A program made the position numbers and the translations under genes. From NCBI RefSeq assembly GCF_963678635.1, contig NC_087071.1, forward strand, positions 23,262,013-23,326,012: a stretch of 64,000 nucleotides of DNA. Direction: 5' to 3'. This DNA is from Symsagittifera roscoffensis (taxonomy: Eukaryota > Xenacoelomorpha > Acoela > Convolutidae). Below the pieces are notes generated by a model. It was not told the origin of the DNA, did not search any database, and worked only from the letters and a program-made list of their open reading frames with translations. Positions 1-12,883 of this stretch are shown here, in pieces (position 1 is the stretch's first letter; each line of letters starts with the position of its first letter).

Positions 1-129
1 AAAATCACAAGCCTTCTCCACCATCTTAAAATTAAAATTTTCAAATCAATTTTTTTTTTCCAAAATAGTAATGAGGGACCAAGTTAACGATCCCCCAGTC
101 CAGTAGACGGGTAAAAAAATTTCTCTTAG

Positions 130-2270
130 TTAGTCAAAAAATATATTTTTTCTTTCAATCAAAATCGAGAAGTTGCGCAAACAACCAAAACGTGAAAATT
201 TAAGAAGTTTATAGCTGTTTTTTCTGCCGAAATTTGTTCAACCAATTGTTTTCCTAACTTGCTTCAATATATATTTTCGCTTATCTACAACTTTTTGATA
301 ATTTCAGTTGAAATTTTGAATAAAAAATTGTAAATCAAATTGAAATTATTCGGTATAGTTTTCTGTTGATACCTTGATAACTTTTAAATTTAAAATTGGT
401 TTTGTTCTAAGCTTGAAAGCAAATTGAGTTTTCGAGCAGATAAATTACACTTGGTCTATTTGTAGAAGGATGTGGCTGTTCACATCGTCGTTTTCTATGT
501 CTCGTTCTGATATCTTATAGCGACCGCAAGCTCAAAATTTTATGGTTTAGTTATGGTGTTCATGCCGCATTTTTGTTATCTTTTCTGCAACTCAGGCCTA
601 TCAAAATAAACTCATGATTCAATGAATCAGTTCGAAATCAGTTTAAGGCAGTTGAAATCAGTTTAAGGCAAAAAAATTGTCATGGGATTTTTTTATTCAA
701 ATTCAAAATTGAGCACAAACAAAACTCAAAAAAAAGGTTTGATTGTTCACATTAGATTGTTCACATTTTTCTAATTTGTTAACCAACAGTACCAGCTGAA
801 ATTACGAAATCATGATTCAGCAACTGCAGATATTGTTCATTTGAGCAAATCGCATTTGTGATTTTTTGAAAAAGTAGCTGTTTTTTTTTGCTGTACCATT
901 GGGATGAGATTAAGGCCAAAGAGGTAAAACGGCTTGAACCCAGACAGCAGACACCAAAATGTACTAAATTAAAATCCTCCTCCTCCAGCAATTTGGTTCA
1001 AAGTTGAAACTTCCAACCAAACAGAATTCAGCATTTTACATGCAGCATTAGCAAACTTTACCTGAATTAAAAGCCGAGGTGGAGGAGCTTAATTGGGTCT
1101 AACTAAAAAACAGATGCTTACTTGAGGTTAACAAATAAACATTTATAAGTTTAGCATGCTCCAGATCCAAAAAAAGTCTGTTTCCGATTATTCAATAGTC
1201 ATTTTCAATCAACAGAAAATCTTCGACCAATCAGGTACAAAACTGTTCAGCTCTAGTACGCTATACTTAAAAGTACATTTTGAAGGATGAAGTAAAAATC
1301 ACCCCTCAGGTAGACTCAATTAAGCTTTTAATTGCTAACTTTGAGATCATTTTGCTAGCTACCAATTTGCTAACTTCGAGCTTTTCGCGGTTTCTTTGAG
1401 GTTTTTTGAAATTTCATTTCTGATCGGCTGAAAACAACTGCAAACATTTTTCAAACATTCTTTCACTCCATCATGAAGAACGCCTCCTCAATTGGACTCT
1501 AAATGAGCGTTCTGCTTTAACTCAACTTGGTTATTTTTGGCCGCGAATCGCGCAACTGTGCTGCATTCATTTCCTGCTGTTTTATGTTTAAACCACTGTT
1601 TTATGCCTAAGCCATTGTAGGCTAGATTTAGAGCAAACATTCCAAAACCAGAAGAATTGCGATTCAATGAGAAGGATGTTTGCTCTAAAATTGTTATCAG
1701 AGCGCATAATCCCAGATAAGCCTAGATTGACGAAGAAACGTTTCCTTTGAGGAAATGTATAATAGCACTTTTTCACGTGGTTTGAACAAATTGTGGTTGC
1801 CACGGTCTGAATATAGCAAACTTTGCTTCCCTCGGTCTGCACAAATCTAAGCATTGATCACCAAAGTCTGAACAAATTAAACTTTGGTCGCCACAATCTG
1901 AAGGTACTAAATTTTCATTTAAAGGGGCTTAACCGCGACTTCGGTTCGTTATTTTCTTCTCTTTCACCATAAGATCGAACACCCAGAAACATTTTCGCGC
2001 AAAAAATCTGACCAAAATCCAAAAAATGGCTCTTTTTCAGTCCCGTGCCACAATTTCATTTTTCACTTAGACGGAGCGTATCAAAAACAATTCACGTTTT
2101 GTTGCTTTGCAGATCGTTGTTGAACATAAACTGCTCAAGACATTGTCTTAAAATTCTGCAAAAATTGAACAGTTCTGACAAAACGCAATCAGTTTTTTAT
2201 TTTTATGACAATTCATTCAATTAGTAGCTACACTTTCGAAAAAACGTTCAAAAAATGCGTTCTTAACCCA
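130..2270. repeat. Long dispersed non-coding repeat, copy 1
   Basis: This block matches 3690-5510 and then 6190-7280 in the same order and orientation at roughly 65-75% identity by eye. Anchor matches include the stretch near 990-1080 (a block ending in CTTCCAACCAA), the CATGAAG.ACGCC block near 1472, and the GCAGATCGTTGTTGAA block near 2110. No coding capacity is evident. The unit is probably an old transposable element or a segmental duplication. I do not recognise its family and cannot define termini. Confidence 0.6.
1795..1915. repeat. Degenerate tandem repeat of about 40 bp
   Basis: Three or more imperfect units of the type GGTCGCCA.AGTCTGAACAAA follow one another. The same degenerate array recurs at 6350-6560 inside the second copy of the surrounding repeat, and shorter AGTCTG units occur at 5655-5740. 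Confidence 0.45.
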
Positions 2271-3689
2271 ATTTTTCAAAGAGCTATTTCAAAAGCTTTT
2301 AGGGAGCTCTAGACTTTTAAGAGAGTTGGGGCATTCATTTTAGTTGACCTAAATTATGGTTGCTATTTTCGAACCCTTTGTTACACCCCCTCTAGAAATT
2401 TCTAAATCTGCAACTTCATACATAAAAACTCCGCCTAATACATTCGAAGGTTATGGCATCATTTTTTGTCCCCCCAATATTTCCTATTAATTACGAAGAA
2501 TGAGAAAACGAAGAAAACATTAAAAGAAAAATAAAGGTTGAGTAACAGAACATCAGCAACTAAAGTGAAATTGAACAGCAGGTTTATATTAAATTTAACA
2601 AACAATTTTGTTTTTGCTGATTTTTTGCATCTTCAATTTCATCTAAAGAAAAAGAACAAAATAAGAATTTTACTTGAAATTCTTGATCATTCAAAAATAA
2701 TTGATTATTAAATATTTAGAAAGGTTTTTTTCCTTTCACAAAATTACGACATTATAAACCATATCAAACTGATTGAGCTTTACTTTTTATCTGATATAGA
2801 TTTTAAAAATGAAAAAGGTATGGTATAAAAATCTTGCATCTTTACAAAATTTAGTTTTTATAAAATGGGTTTTGATAGATTATCATGGAATAAAATGGAC
2901 TTTACTTTCAAAAGTAATTGATTAATTTGAATGATCTTGACAAAATCATGGATTCCAATTACAAAAATAATCGTTCTAAATCAATTTTTTCGTATTATAA
3001 TGGATTGTTTGTTTTCAAAAATTATCAAATAAATTAACGCAAAAGTATTTATTTCGTTTTTTGGGATTTACATCCGTAATCAAAACTATTGGAAAGTTTT
3101 TGTCTCAGAACTCCATTATAATTGAATCACATTTGAAGGCTTTTGGTGCTTTGCTAGTTTGTAAATCATCTTGTTAAACCTCAAAAGACTATATTTTGCT
3201 AATAAACTTTTGCTTTACTATCAATCATTCTCTGCTAAAACTAAGTATGTTGCATTTGCGCGGAATGTATTTCGAAATGGTTGCGTGTATTTTAAGCTAT
3301 CGTTGTTGAAGTTTTTTTTATCGACAGTTATTGTTCTGACCACAAAAATTATTGAAGAGTTTTGTTCAATTAATTTTGTACGTCAATCCGTGTGTCATGA
3401 CTGGGCTCAAATAATATGTTTTAATCAAGGGTTTTCAATTGCTGCAAAAATTATTTCAAACTCAACCCGAATAGTTTCATTTCTTCACTCAGTTTCAGTC
3501 AAGAGTGAAGAGTTATAAATCTACATGGCTTACGTCTGTCACACCGTTTTAATTTCGTTAAATTGCCTAATCTTGATTTTTCAATAGACAGTACGGAGGT
3601 AAATTAGCCAAAACCTCAGTTAAGTATCAACATTAGAGCAAAACATTTTTCGTCTATTTTATTAAAATGTGCTTTTTAAAAATTAACGA
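2271..3689. other. AT-rich spacer, no recognised feature
   Basis: Lies between the two copies of the long dispersed repeat. It is AT-rich with many short homopolymer runs and no open frame with protein-like composition. I see nothing functional in it. Confidence 0.5.
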
Positions 3690-5510
3690 AATTATTTATT
3701 CTTTCAATCGAAGTCGAGAAACTTGCGCAAAATGAAACGCGAAATTATTAGAAATTTTCAGCAGTTTTTTTCCTTAGTTCGTTTATCCAATTTTTCTTCT
3801 TACTTGATTCAAAAGGTACAGTCGCAATAGTTTTCGAAAAGGTATAGTTCACATGGTGTATTTGTGAGAGAGGGATTGTTCTCATTGTCGTTTTTCTTCG
3901 TCTCAATTTCATATTCAAAAGGAATATAAATTCGAAGTTTTAAGGCGTCTTTTAACTTTGCATTCAATATATCAGTTCAAAATCAGTTTAAACTTCGAAT
4001 GGAAAAACTTTTCTGGAAATTTTTTCATTCAAGTTCAAAATTGAACCCAAACAAAACTCAAAAAGCTTCAAATTTGGTATCATAGGAAAATCCATTTTGA
4101 TATCAAACATATCATGAGAAATAAGAGTTTCTGTAACGCTGGTAAAAATGAGCGATCTCAATATGTCTTCTGAAATAACTATGTAGTTTTGAAAACCAAA
4201 TGTTTTTTTATTTTACTATAATAAGCGCGTCTGTGAAGAGAACAAAATTTTTTGTGAAACAAACGTTAGAAAACGTACTCTTTTGCCATTACCGCAGCCT
4301 CTCTTTATTTTTTTCTGTTCACCAACAGTACGAAAACAAAATACAAAAACATGATATATCAGATGCAGATGATGTTCCCTCGAGCAAATTGCTTTTGCGA
4401 ACATCTGAGAACTTAGGTTTTCACATAAGCTACAGCCAGTACAAAAAAATTGAACCAACCTAACAACTTCCCCCAATGCAGTTAGGGGGGGAAGATATTG
4501 ACTTGGTTCAAACTTGAAACTTCCAACCAATCAGAATTGACCATTTTATTTGCACCTTTAGCCAATTATACCTGAATTTAATTCTGAGATGGAAGAGTTT
4601 AATTTGGTTTAGATCGAGAGATGTTTGCATGATCCTGCAAATTTGATACTCTTAATTATAGCGTGCTACAGAACCGAACAAATCTGTTTCCGTTTGTCCG
4701 AAAAATTTCCTTTGATTTACCTTGAACATTGATCGGTCAATATAAACCATCGGATGTTTTTTGGGTAATCGGAAAGAAACTTGTTTAGCTCTGTAGCACG
4801 CCATTTTTTAAAAGAATTTCATTCAAAGGCTCAAGTTAACATCCTCCCCCATCATTTGATCCCCCCATCATGAGACTAGCCCCCCACTTAGCAAAGGCAA
4901 CAGTCGCTATTTGCCAATGCTATAGTAATTTGATATTACAGTGGTTTTTATCATGCTATAAAACTGTATGATAAAAACCAAGTTGAAGACTGCTTGATTT
5001 GCTCAATCGGGGGAGGGCACTAACGTCAAAAATTTCCAAGAAAAAAAGAAATAGATGGCACATTCAAAATTTTTACTGAGTTATTTTTCAGCTTTTATTT
5101 AATCGCTAGCTTAAAAAACTGTAGTTTGATCAGGCACTGATTGAATTTTTTGTATCTATACTCAGTATATTTTGTAATCGATCAGTATCATATTTATTAG
5201 CCTGGAGCTATTTGCTAGCTTTGAGTTTTTCTTGATTTCTTCTGATTGGCTGAAAATAACTGAAAATTAAATTCCAATAATCGTTCACTCTATCATGAAG
5301 GACGCCACTTCAATTTGGCTCTATTTGAGCGTTTTGCTTCAATTAAACGTGTTTATCATTGGTTGAGAAACTCACAACTGTGTCGCAATAATTGTATGTT
5401 TTATGTTTATGTCAGTTTTACGGTCTGCCAGATAAGCATAGATTGTTGCAGAACCGCTCGCGTTGAGGGAATGTATGATTACACTTTTTGTTTTATCAAA
5501 GTCAACTAAA
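3690..5510. repeat. Long dispersed non-coding repeat, copy 2 (first part)
   Basis: Matches 130-1570 in the same orientation, for example the CTTTCAATC.AA.TCGAGAA block at 3700, the GAAACTTCCAACCAA block at 4517 and the CATGAAGGACGCC block at 5293. It carries extra C- and G-rich insertions around 4840-4890 that are absent from copy 1. Non-coding. Confidence 0.6.
4942..4980. other. Inverted repeat / hairpin
   Basis: Two perfectly complementary 13-bp arms (TGGTTTTTATCAT at 4942-4954 and its complement at 4968-4980) flank a 13-nt loop. It sits inside the dispersed repeat. A second, looser inverted repeat with the ends GCGTGCTACAGA and CTCTGTAGCACGC spans about 4663-4801. Confidence 0.6.
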
Positions 5511-6189
5511 AGGGCTTCAAAAATGTTGATCTTGGGCGTCTTATGGCATTTTTAGCTTTCAAAATTTTTTTATTGCATTTAAAATTGGTTCCGGTTCCAG
5601 TTGATTTTTTTTCTTAGATTTAGATAGTTTGAATCAGCCCGAAACGGAACTATAAGCTGCACAGGGCAAAGTCTGCACAAAGTCTGAGCATAGTCTACTT
5701 GACATCTGAACATAGTCTGCTCAAAGTCTGACCAAAAATGCACTTAAAGTTCAATATTTTCAATTACAAAGCTTAAGCATGGTTGCTAATTGTTGAGTCA
5801 CTATACTTGTTAATCTTTTACGAAAAATCAAGCGATATCCGAAATAAAATTTGAAGAACGTCGAACGGAAAAGTCATTCGATAGTCTCATATACTGAATC
5901 TGAACATAACCAAAACAAAGTTTGAAATCACTCGGATAGCTAAAGGGGGCAAAATAAGATCTTCAAAAACCTCAGATGATCTGATTAAGATGACAAAAAC
6001 CTCAAAGATTCAATAAAGAAGACATCCATGTAAAGCCAAAAAAATTATAGACAAACAGAAACAAACTGAAAATTGTCGGAATAAAAAATTTGACCTACTT
6101 GAGTCAATCATTTAGAAAGTTGAGAACTGTCCATAGGTAAAGTGCAAAACATTAATTGACAAATTTCATGATAAGAACAGTGATTGCAA
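5511..6189. other. Spacer between repeat parts
   Basis: This segment interrupts the alignment of copy 2 to copy 1. It contains several AGTCTG-type short units at 5655-5740 and is otherwise AT-rich and non-coding. Confidence 0.4.
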
Positions 6190-7280
6190 ATTTTTAATGG
6201 TTGTCAAGCAATGCAATTTTTTTTGTCCCCTTGTTCAAAAACGGGACATTATCTTTGTCTGAGCCCGGATTTTTGTCAATCCTCATAGCCTCAAACCATT
6301 TTTTGTCAAAGTGGGTCTGAACCTGGATTTTTTCTTTTCGTCCGCACTGTTGAAAAAACAGTAGATTTGATTCTGTCACCACAGTCTGAACATGAAAATT
6401 TTTGGTTCTTGTGGTTTCAACAAAACCAAACTTTGGTTGCATGGTCTAAAAACACCAAAATTGCTTTCCTCGATCTGCACAAATCTAAGCATTGGTCACC
6501 AAAATCTGAACAAATTACATTTTGGTCGCCATAGTCTGAAGATATACTTAGTTTGGATTCAGATGGACTAAACCATTCAAATAAGCTGAATAGGCCAAAT
6601 TTTGGTGCTTCAAATGAATGAACTGATTTAATTGGGCTAATTTAATTCAAATAGTCCGATGTTTTGTTCTTTTTCTTCATTACTTGCTAACATCAAACAT
6701 CGAGACACAAATTTGCGCAAAAAAAAACAAAACATTTGATCAAAATGATCAAAATCCAAAAAATGGCCATTAAGAGGCCAAACTTTCCACTGGAGAGGCA
6801 AACAAATTTGTGTCTGTATGTTCCTGGATTCCAGAGACAAGTCTTTAAACATGTTAAATTTTTGTCAGAACGATCAAAGGAAAGTAAAGAACAAAAGAAG
6901 AACAAAGGGAGCGTCTTTGTTGTGGAATCCGCTTAAAATGCACAAAATGCACTGTTTGGCCTCGTAATGGCTCTTTTTCAGTGCCCGCCTCCATTGAACC
7001 TATAATTTTGTCAGTGTACAAAAAGTACAAAGTAATCAAACCAATTTTTTTTTTGTCAAAGTTTTTGCTTCTTGAAAAAAATTTTACCTTCAAGCTGAAA
7101 CATTTTTGTAAGAGTTCTTTGAAACATTGCTTTTGCATTTTTTGGCGAAACTTCAAGGTTTATTGAATACAGCATTGCAGATCATTGTTGAATAAAAACT
7201 GCTCAAGATATTGTCTTGAAAGTATTCAAAATTGGAAGATTCTAATAAAACGCAATCATTTTGTTTGGGTTTTTTTTATC
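6190..7280. repeat. Long dispersed non-coding repeat, copy 2 (second part)
   Basis: Matches 1790-2270 in order. Its core 6765-6970 (with TGTTCCTGGATTCCAGAGAC) recurs at 36480-36700, showing a family of more than two copies in this window. Non-coding. Confidence 0.55.
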
Positions 7281-9211
7281 AACTTTTAAATAAGTTGGAA
7301 AAATTCGGACAGAAAAAATTAGTTAACCAGAGCAGTTGCCTTATTGAGAAATGAAAAAAGTCGGACAGACAGAATTCTTTAAAAAGAGCAATTGTCTCAT
7401 TAAACAGAATTTTGCATGCAACTTTTTTCGACATTTTGAGCGGCAACTTGGATCTGATAAGCAAGGTGACCGCGTAGTAGCATTCCAAACGTTTTTGAGG
7501 TGGGATAGGGGTCCCCACCGGTACAATTGTTCTCCTAAAATTGGTCTATAAAAAAATCGACGAAAAAACTGGTACTCAAATTGTCGGGTTTCATGGTACT
7601 AATTTTCTGCACTGAATTTGCAAAAGTAGGGGTTGATTAATGAAATTTTTTGATACAAAGTGTTTGAGCTATTTTGGGCTTTTGCCCATTTGAATTTTTT
7701 GGCCAGCGTATACTTTTATGTTTCTAATATTATGTCACCTGGGTGAAAGCACCATTTAGGTCCTCATTACTGCCTAATTCGAGATAAGGTTTCCAGAATT
7801 CTGTTAAGAAAATCGAAAAATAGGTTTTATTGGATTTTCTCAAAACGATGAAATAAGCCATGCACTTGCTATTAGAGAACAGATAGGAACGGCCAAAGCC
7901 TCGAAGACGCAAGTAAAAATATTCGGAAGTTTTTTTTTCAATTTTTGTCGAAAATTGATTTTTTTTGTTTTTGTTTGAACTTTTCAGTTGACAAATTTTT
8001 CCAAGTTCCACAATTTTTTCCTTTGAAAATGCTCATTCAGCTTATCAATTTGATCTATTTGGTGGCCAGTTTTGCAAGTCGGCTAAAAAGTGCCCAAACT
8101 GGGGGCGGGAGGAAAAATTAGCTTGATTGAAAGCTTCATAAAAAAAAAATTTCAAAATTGAGATTGGTAGTCCTACTAATTCGGGTACGCTGCGGCGAAC
8201 AAAAAAAAATTGTTCACATTTTTAAATTTTTTTATTTTTGTAAATTTTATGGTTGCCCAAAAAAACACACTTTTTAATATTTTCGCTAAATGAAAACATT
8301 TCGAATTCATTCATGTTAATGCTGCTAAAAAGTTTGTTTTGTGGATAGACCAGGAATATTTTTTGTACTCCCTGAAAAAGTATTCTTGATCAAAAATTTT
8401 TCTGTTTCGAACAAGAAAAGAAAAAATTTTTGAATATTTTTCAAGCTAACTAAGAAAACAGATCAAAAATCCAAATTTTTATTTAAAAAGAACAAATATC
8501 AGGCACCCTGGATCAAGGGAGGATGCTCAATGGGTCCGACAGAGGGAGCAGCCGTAACCATAATCTAAATCCATCAATCCAAAATTTGCTTTTTCGAAAC
8601 TAAGTCATCAACGGAGATTGTTTCGATTCTTTAAATCCTGTGTTTTATTGCCAATTATATGTTTGCTATCATATCAGTATGCGTGGATTTTTAGTAATGT
8701 AATATCCTCAGACACGTCCCAGTAAAAAAGTGCTCCATTTGTAGTTTGAATTGTTAGCGTTAGTTTTTTTAGTTTTAATTGATGTTGTACAGTATACTTG
8801 AAAAATTCATTTTCTTTGAGCAATAAAAATGATCATTGACATTTGCACCCGAAGGGCGCTATGGCACGCCATTGCGTAGAAATCAATTTGTAATGTGTTC
8901 AGTTTAACTTAAATGAAGGACGCCGATCTCATTTGGGTCGACAATTGTCCAGAAACAAAAGCCCAGCACTTGATCTTGAGAGTGGTAGATATAACATGCA
9001 AATTTTTTCCAAAACTGTTTAATTGCTTTTTTGATTTATTTTGGTCTGTCCAAAGTTTTGCTACTAGCTATGTAGTTAACGCCAAATTGTTTAATCGGTC
9101 AAAAACAGTATCAATTTAGGTCATTTAATGTTTCACAAACCGTTTTTACGCGTGGAAATTAGTAGAAAAGATATTCCTCAGAGAAGATATTGCCTGCACT
9201 TTGGCATTATT
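7281..9211. other. AT-rich non-coding stretch
   Basis: No convincing gene. Tips of the Tc1-like family (TTCGGACAGA, AAAAAGAGCA) appear at 7300-7400. A possible terminal exon near 8503 is discussed under findings. The rest is low-complexity AT-rich sequence. Confidence 0.4.
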
Positions 9212-9947
9212 TACAGTGGTGATTTAAATTATCCGGAAAAAAACTCATTTAGCAAGAATCTTGAAACCTGAAATTGGGTCGATTCTAGACAAAAATTGGA
9301 AGAAAAAAATGCTTAAAAATTAAAAACAAAAATTTTGAAAAAATTTTGGTGAAAATTTCGGGACCAGATTTTTACCCCAAAAATGGATCCAATTTGGCTT
9401 TTTTACTCAATGAATAATTACGCCATCTACTGGGTCGATCACTGAATTAATTATATGAAAAGGAGCCTCTTACGTAGCTCAACAAATTTCACGAATGGTA
9501 CACTCTCTAAAAAAATACCGCAAAATGTTAGAAAATTGTTTTTCAAGAAAAAGTTGGTTTCAGTTGAAAAACTCTTTATTTTGTCTATTAAACAAAATTG
9601 AAATGAATTGTACAAAGTTTTTGGAGAGTATGCTCTTTTTAACGTTTGTTGGGCTACTTAAGAGGCGAACTTTGATATACCTATTTCATTGATCGACCTT
9701 TTTCTGTCAGTTTTGATACTTATGTCTTTTTTGGCGAAAATTTTGGTTGAGTAGAAAAGCCAAAAATTATCAGTTTTTGGGGTAAAATTTTGGGCATGAA
9801 TTTTGCAAAACAAATTGCACCTTAATAAATCTGATGAAAATCTAGGCAAGATTTGTTAGCATCATTTCTTACCCTAACTCAACCCATTATGAATCTCAAA
9901 TATCTAGTATGATGCGTTTTGTCCGGATAAATTAAATCAGCACTGTA
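9212..9947. mobile_element. Tc1/mariner-like non-autonomous element (CAGTG family), copy 1
   Basis: Terminal inverted repeats run inward from CAGTGGTGATTTAAATTATC at 9214 and from the complementary end at 9945. The ends are flanked on both sides by TA, the target duplication typical of Tc1/mariner elements. The 736-bp interior has no transposase frame that I can see. A relative lies at 11776-12127. Confidence 0.6.
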
Positions 9948-10290
9948 TATATCTTTTAACAAATTCATCGAACCACGCCTCATTTTTCCAAAATAATTCT
10001 TAATTCTGACCTTCAAGCTGAAACTAACTAGAAATGGGTCTTTGATGTTTAGAATTTGTCTTTTTGTATGCGTTTTATGCGTTCTTTTTTAATGAAAAAT
10101 AGCTTGTCAGATCGCTGCTGAATGAAAATTGTTTTAAGGGCTTGAAAATATTCAAAAAGTTGATCTCTAAAAAAACGCAATCCTTTTGGCTGGCTTCAGA
10201 AATGTTGTTTGAAATTTTAACTCTATTCCACTCTTTCAAGGTCAGAATTATTTCACACAAAAAAATACGTTGTCCGATAAATTTGAAAGC

Positions 10291-11774
10291 TATAGAGAGT
10301 TGCAAAAAAAGCTGTGCGGACAAAAATAATTAAAAAGAGCAGTCTGCCAATTTTTAGCAATTTTTGCATTCGAATTTGAAATTTTAGGTCACATTGAGAC
10401 ATACGTTTTGCCTGAAAAATTAGCTTTTGCATAGAAAAATTGTCTGATTTTTAATTATTTTGTCTGTCCGAATTTTTTGCAACTAATTATAGACACAATA
10501 GTGGGGGAGAATTTTAGGTAGATCCGAGTTTCGCTCAAAACCTATAACCACGGCGGTCAATTGCATGCGAAGCGTCGAAATTTTTCATTGTAAAATCTGG
10601 ATGTTCATCGCAGTATTTAAAAATTAGGCTAACGTAATCATCGGATAATCGACGATCTCGCGTTTTGAATTTTGTCTGACAAAAAAATTAAGGTTATTCG
10701 GCTTCCGATTTTGCATGAATGAGACGTTCAAAAGCACTGATTGCTCATGTTAATTAATTTTGTCTGTTCGAGCTTTGATGTGAAAATCAGTGAGAAACTA
10801 AAACCGACGTCGAAATGAGCAGTTTTAGGTTATTTATCTTCGTTCAGTTTCGCTGACCGAAAAAGGTTTGCCGATGTTTAAGCATTAAATTTGACTTGAA
10901 AAAAATTTGCATGTAAAACTTAAAATATCAGACTAAAACTTGTCAGACCATCTCAAGGTTGTCAGAAAAAAATTATTTACATGCAAAAAAATTTGAAAGT
11001 GGATTGATTTCTCTTTTTAATAATTGGCTGGTCGGAAGTTTGGCAATTCTTGATAAATAAAGCCAAACTCTTGGCACTTTCGGTGACCTTGAACAATCCT
11101 TGTTAAAAACTATAAAGGCAGTTTTGAAAACTCAGTTGCCATTTCAACGGCAGCTTATTGTCTCAAGGTCAAAAATAATTCTTAATTGAGACGTATAATT
11201 AGTAGCAAAAAGTTCGGACAGACAGAAATAATTAAAATGAGCAATCAGTGCTTTTCGACGCTTTTTTGCATGCAAAATCTGAAGCCGAACGACCTTGAAT
11301 TTTTCGTCAGACCAAATTCAAAATGCAAGGTCGTCATTTATCCGATGATTATGCAAGCCTAATTTTTAAATACTGCAAGGAAAACTCAGATATTACTATA
11401 ATTCAATTAGCAAAATGAGTTGAAAAAATAAAATCTAACATTTACGATGTTTTATAAAGACGAACGTTTTCATCAACAAAAAAATAGATTAGGCCGCCCA
11501 AAAGAACAAACGGAAGTGAAGAAGATCAAAATATTCAAAAACTGGAAACAAATTGCTCAAAATTATTTGTCACTGAGCAATAAATTTCCTGTTTCAAGGC
11601 TTACTATTCGACGCTTCGGATGCAATTACCCGCCTTGGTTATAGGTTTTGAGCGAAAACTCTGCCTTATGAACTTTCGACGTTAGGTTTATTTCAGTTTG
11701 AATTTCCGTTGATGCCTAGACAGTTGCTCTTTCTAATTGTTTCTGTCTGTCCGAACTTTTTGCAACTCTCTATA
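10291..11774. mobile_element. Composite of Tc1-like elements (TAGAGAGTTGC family)
   Basis: The outer ends are inverted repeats: TAGAGAGTTGCAAAAA from 10293 and its complement ending at 11772, each flanked by TA. Two internal copies of the terminus (near 10470-10492 and 11205-11250) show that several units are stacked. One is a short element of about 200 bp (10293-10492). Another is a unit of about 565 bp (11205-11772) with a transposase-like remnant. A middle segment at 10500-10790 matches 11230-11690 in inverted orientation, so the region could fold back on itself. Confidence 0.6.
11447..11644 (+). pseudogene. Possible Tc1-like transposase N-terminal remnant
   Basis: A 65-codon frame contains LGRPKEQTE followed about 30 residues later by VSRLTIRRFG. 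This resembles the linker and second helix-turn-helix of Tc1/mariner transposases, where GRP(K/R) is followed by an S..TIRR.L helix. No DDE catalytic region follows; the frame stops next to the element's right terminal repeat. It is therefore a deletion derivative. The match is short and could be fortuitous, but its position inside Tc1-type inverted repeats supports it. Confidence 0.4.
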
Positions 11775-11775
11775 G

Positions 11776-12127
11776 TCCAGTAGTGCCGTTAAATTTACAG
11801 TTATAATGTAACTTATCCGGAAAAAACACATTAAATTTGCAAGTTGAAAAACGTTTTGCTCAATTTGGGTTGATTTTAGACAATTTGCTTTGAATTTCAG
11901 TAGAATTTATACGGTGCTCTTTACTTTGCGAAAATTGAACACAAAATTTTACTTCAAAAACGCATAATTTTGGTTTTTTAGTCAATCAAAATTTACGCAA
12001 AACCTACCTAGACGATCAGTGACTTAAGTGTAGCAAAGTTTTCGTTACCCAAATTGAGCCCAATTGCAAAATAAAAATGAGTTTTAAAGTTCAAGCTTAA
12101 TGCATTTTTGTCCAAATCAGCACTGTA
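11776..12127. mobile_element. Tc1/mariner-like non-autonomous element (CAGTG family), copy 2
   Basis: The right end (CACTGTA at 12121) and the subterminal ATCCGGA motif match the element at 9212-9947. The left end near 11778 is diverged. It abuts the composite element to its left. Non-coding. Confidence 0.45.
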
Positions 12128-12499
12128 TAACATCATGCATTTAACCATTATATAATCTTATATAAAATTATTTATTTAATTAATGGACATTTTGAACATT
12201 TAAAATAATTCTGACCTTCAAGCTAAACCTAATTCGAAATAACTCTATGACGTTTCGCATTTTCCTTTCTGTCGTTCTCATTTTTTGTACTTTTTTCTTG
12301 AAAATTGCACAGCAGACCGTTGTCAAATGAATTTTTTCCAATAGTTGTCTTGAAACAAAGCAAAAATTGACATCTCGGAAAAAAGCGAAAAGATGCATGT
12401 CGTCTTGATTTTTGACAGTTGAATGCAGTTTTGCAATTCGGTTGCTATTTCAACGCCCTTTAACTGTCTCCACCACCTTTAAAGGTCAGCTTCGTTGAC

Positions 12500-12680
12500 C
12501 CTATTTCCTTTTCCTCCTCCCGACTCGCATAAATATCGAATTTATGGAGTTACGAGGAGTCTCACAGGATTGAACATACAAATTAAATGTAGTTGTCATA
12601 GTCAAATTAGTCCACATGCCAATTTTTGAAACAATCGGATAATGTTAACAGAAAAGTAACTTCATATTTATAAATATTCG
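12500..12680. repeat. Diverged copy of the neighbouring MITE
   Basis: Shares the order of motifs with 12682-12883 (pyrimidine run with CCTCCC or CCCACC, CATAAA/CATAAG, a TTTATGG block, a TTGTCAT block), so the two form a head-to-tail pair of about 200 bp each. Ends are eroded. Confidence 0.4.
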
Positions 12681-12681
12681 C

Positions 12682-12883
12682 GGCTCTTTTTTCTTTTCCC
12701 CCACCTCACATAAGCATCAATTTTATGGTGTAACTAATGGGGATTTTACCAAATTAAACATGAAGGCCAAATATGTTTGTCATGGCCTAATAAGTTCGCA
12801 AGTCAATTTTCGTAACATTCGAATAACGTGAACAAAATTTCTCTTGTAAAATTTTGCTGGTGGTGGGAAAAGGAAAAAGAGCC
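12682..12883. mobile_element. MITE with GGCTCTTTTT ends
   Basis: Terminal inverted repeats GGCTCTTTTTTCTTTTCCCC and its near-complement (ending GGAAAAAGAGCC) bound 202 bp. The termini resemble the MITEs in CFAP107 intron 1, so this is probably a related family. No clear target duplication is left. Confidence 0.55.

Noticed and set aside
3171-3518. 115-aa plus-strand frame
   Set aside because: Length is within chance for AT-rich DNA of this size; no motif and no splice or regulatory context.
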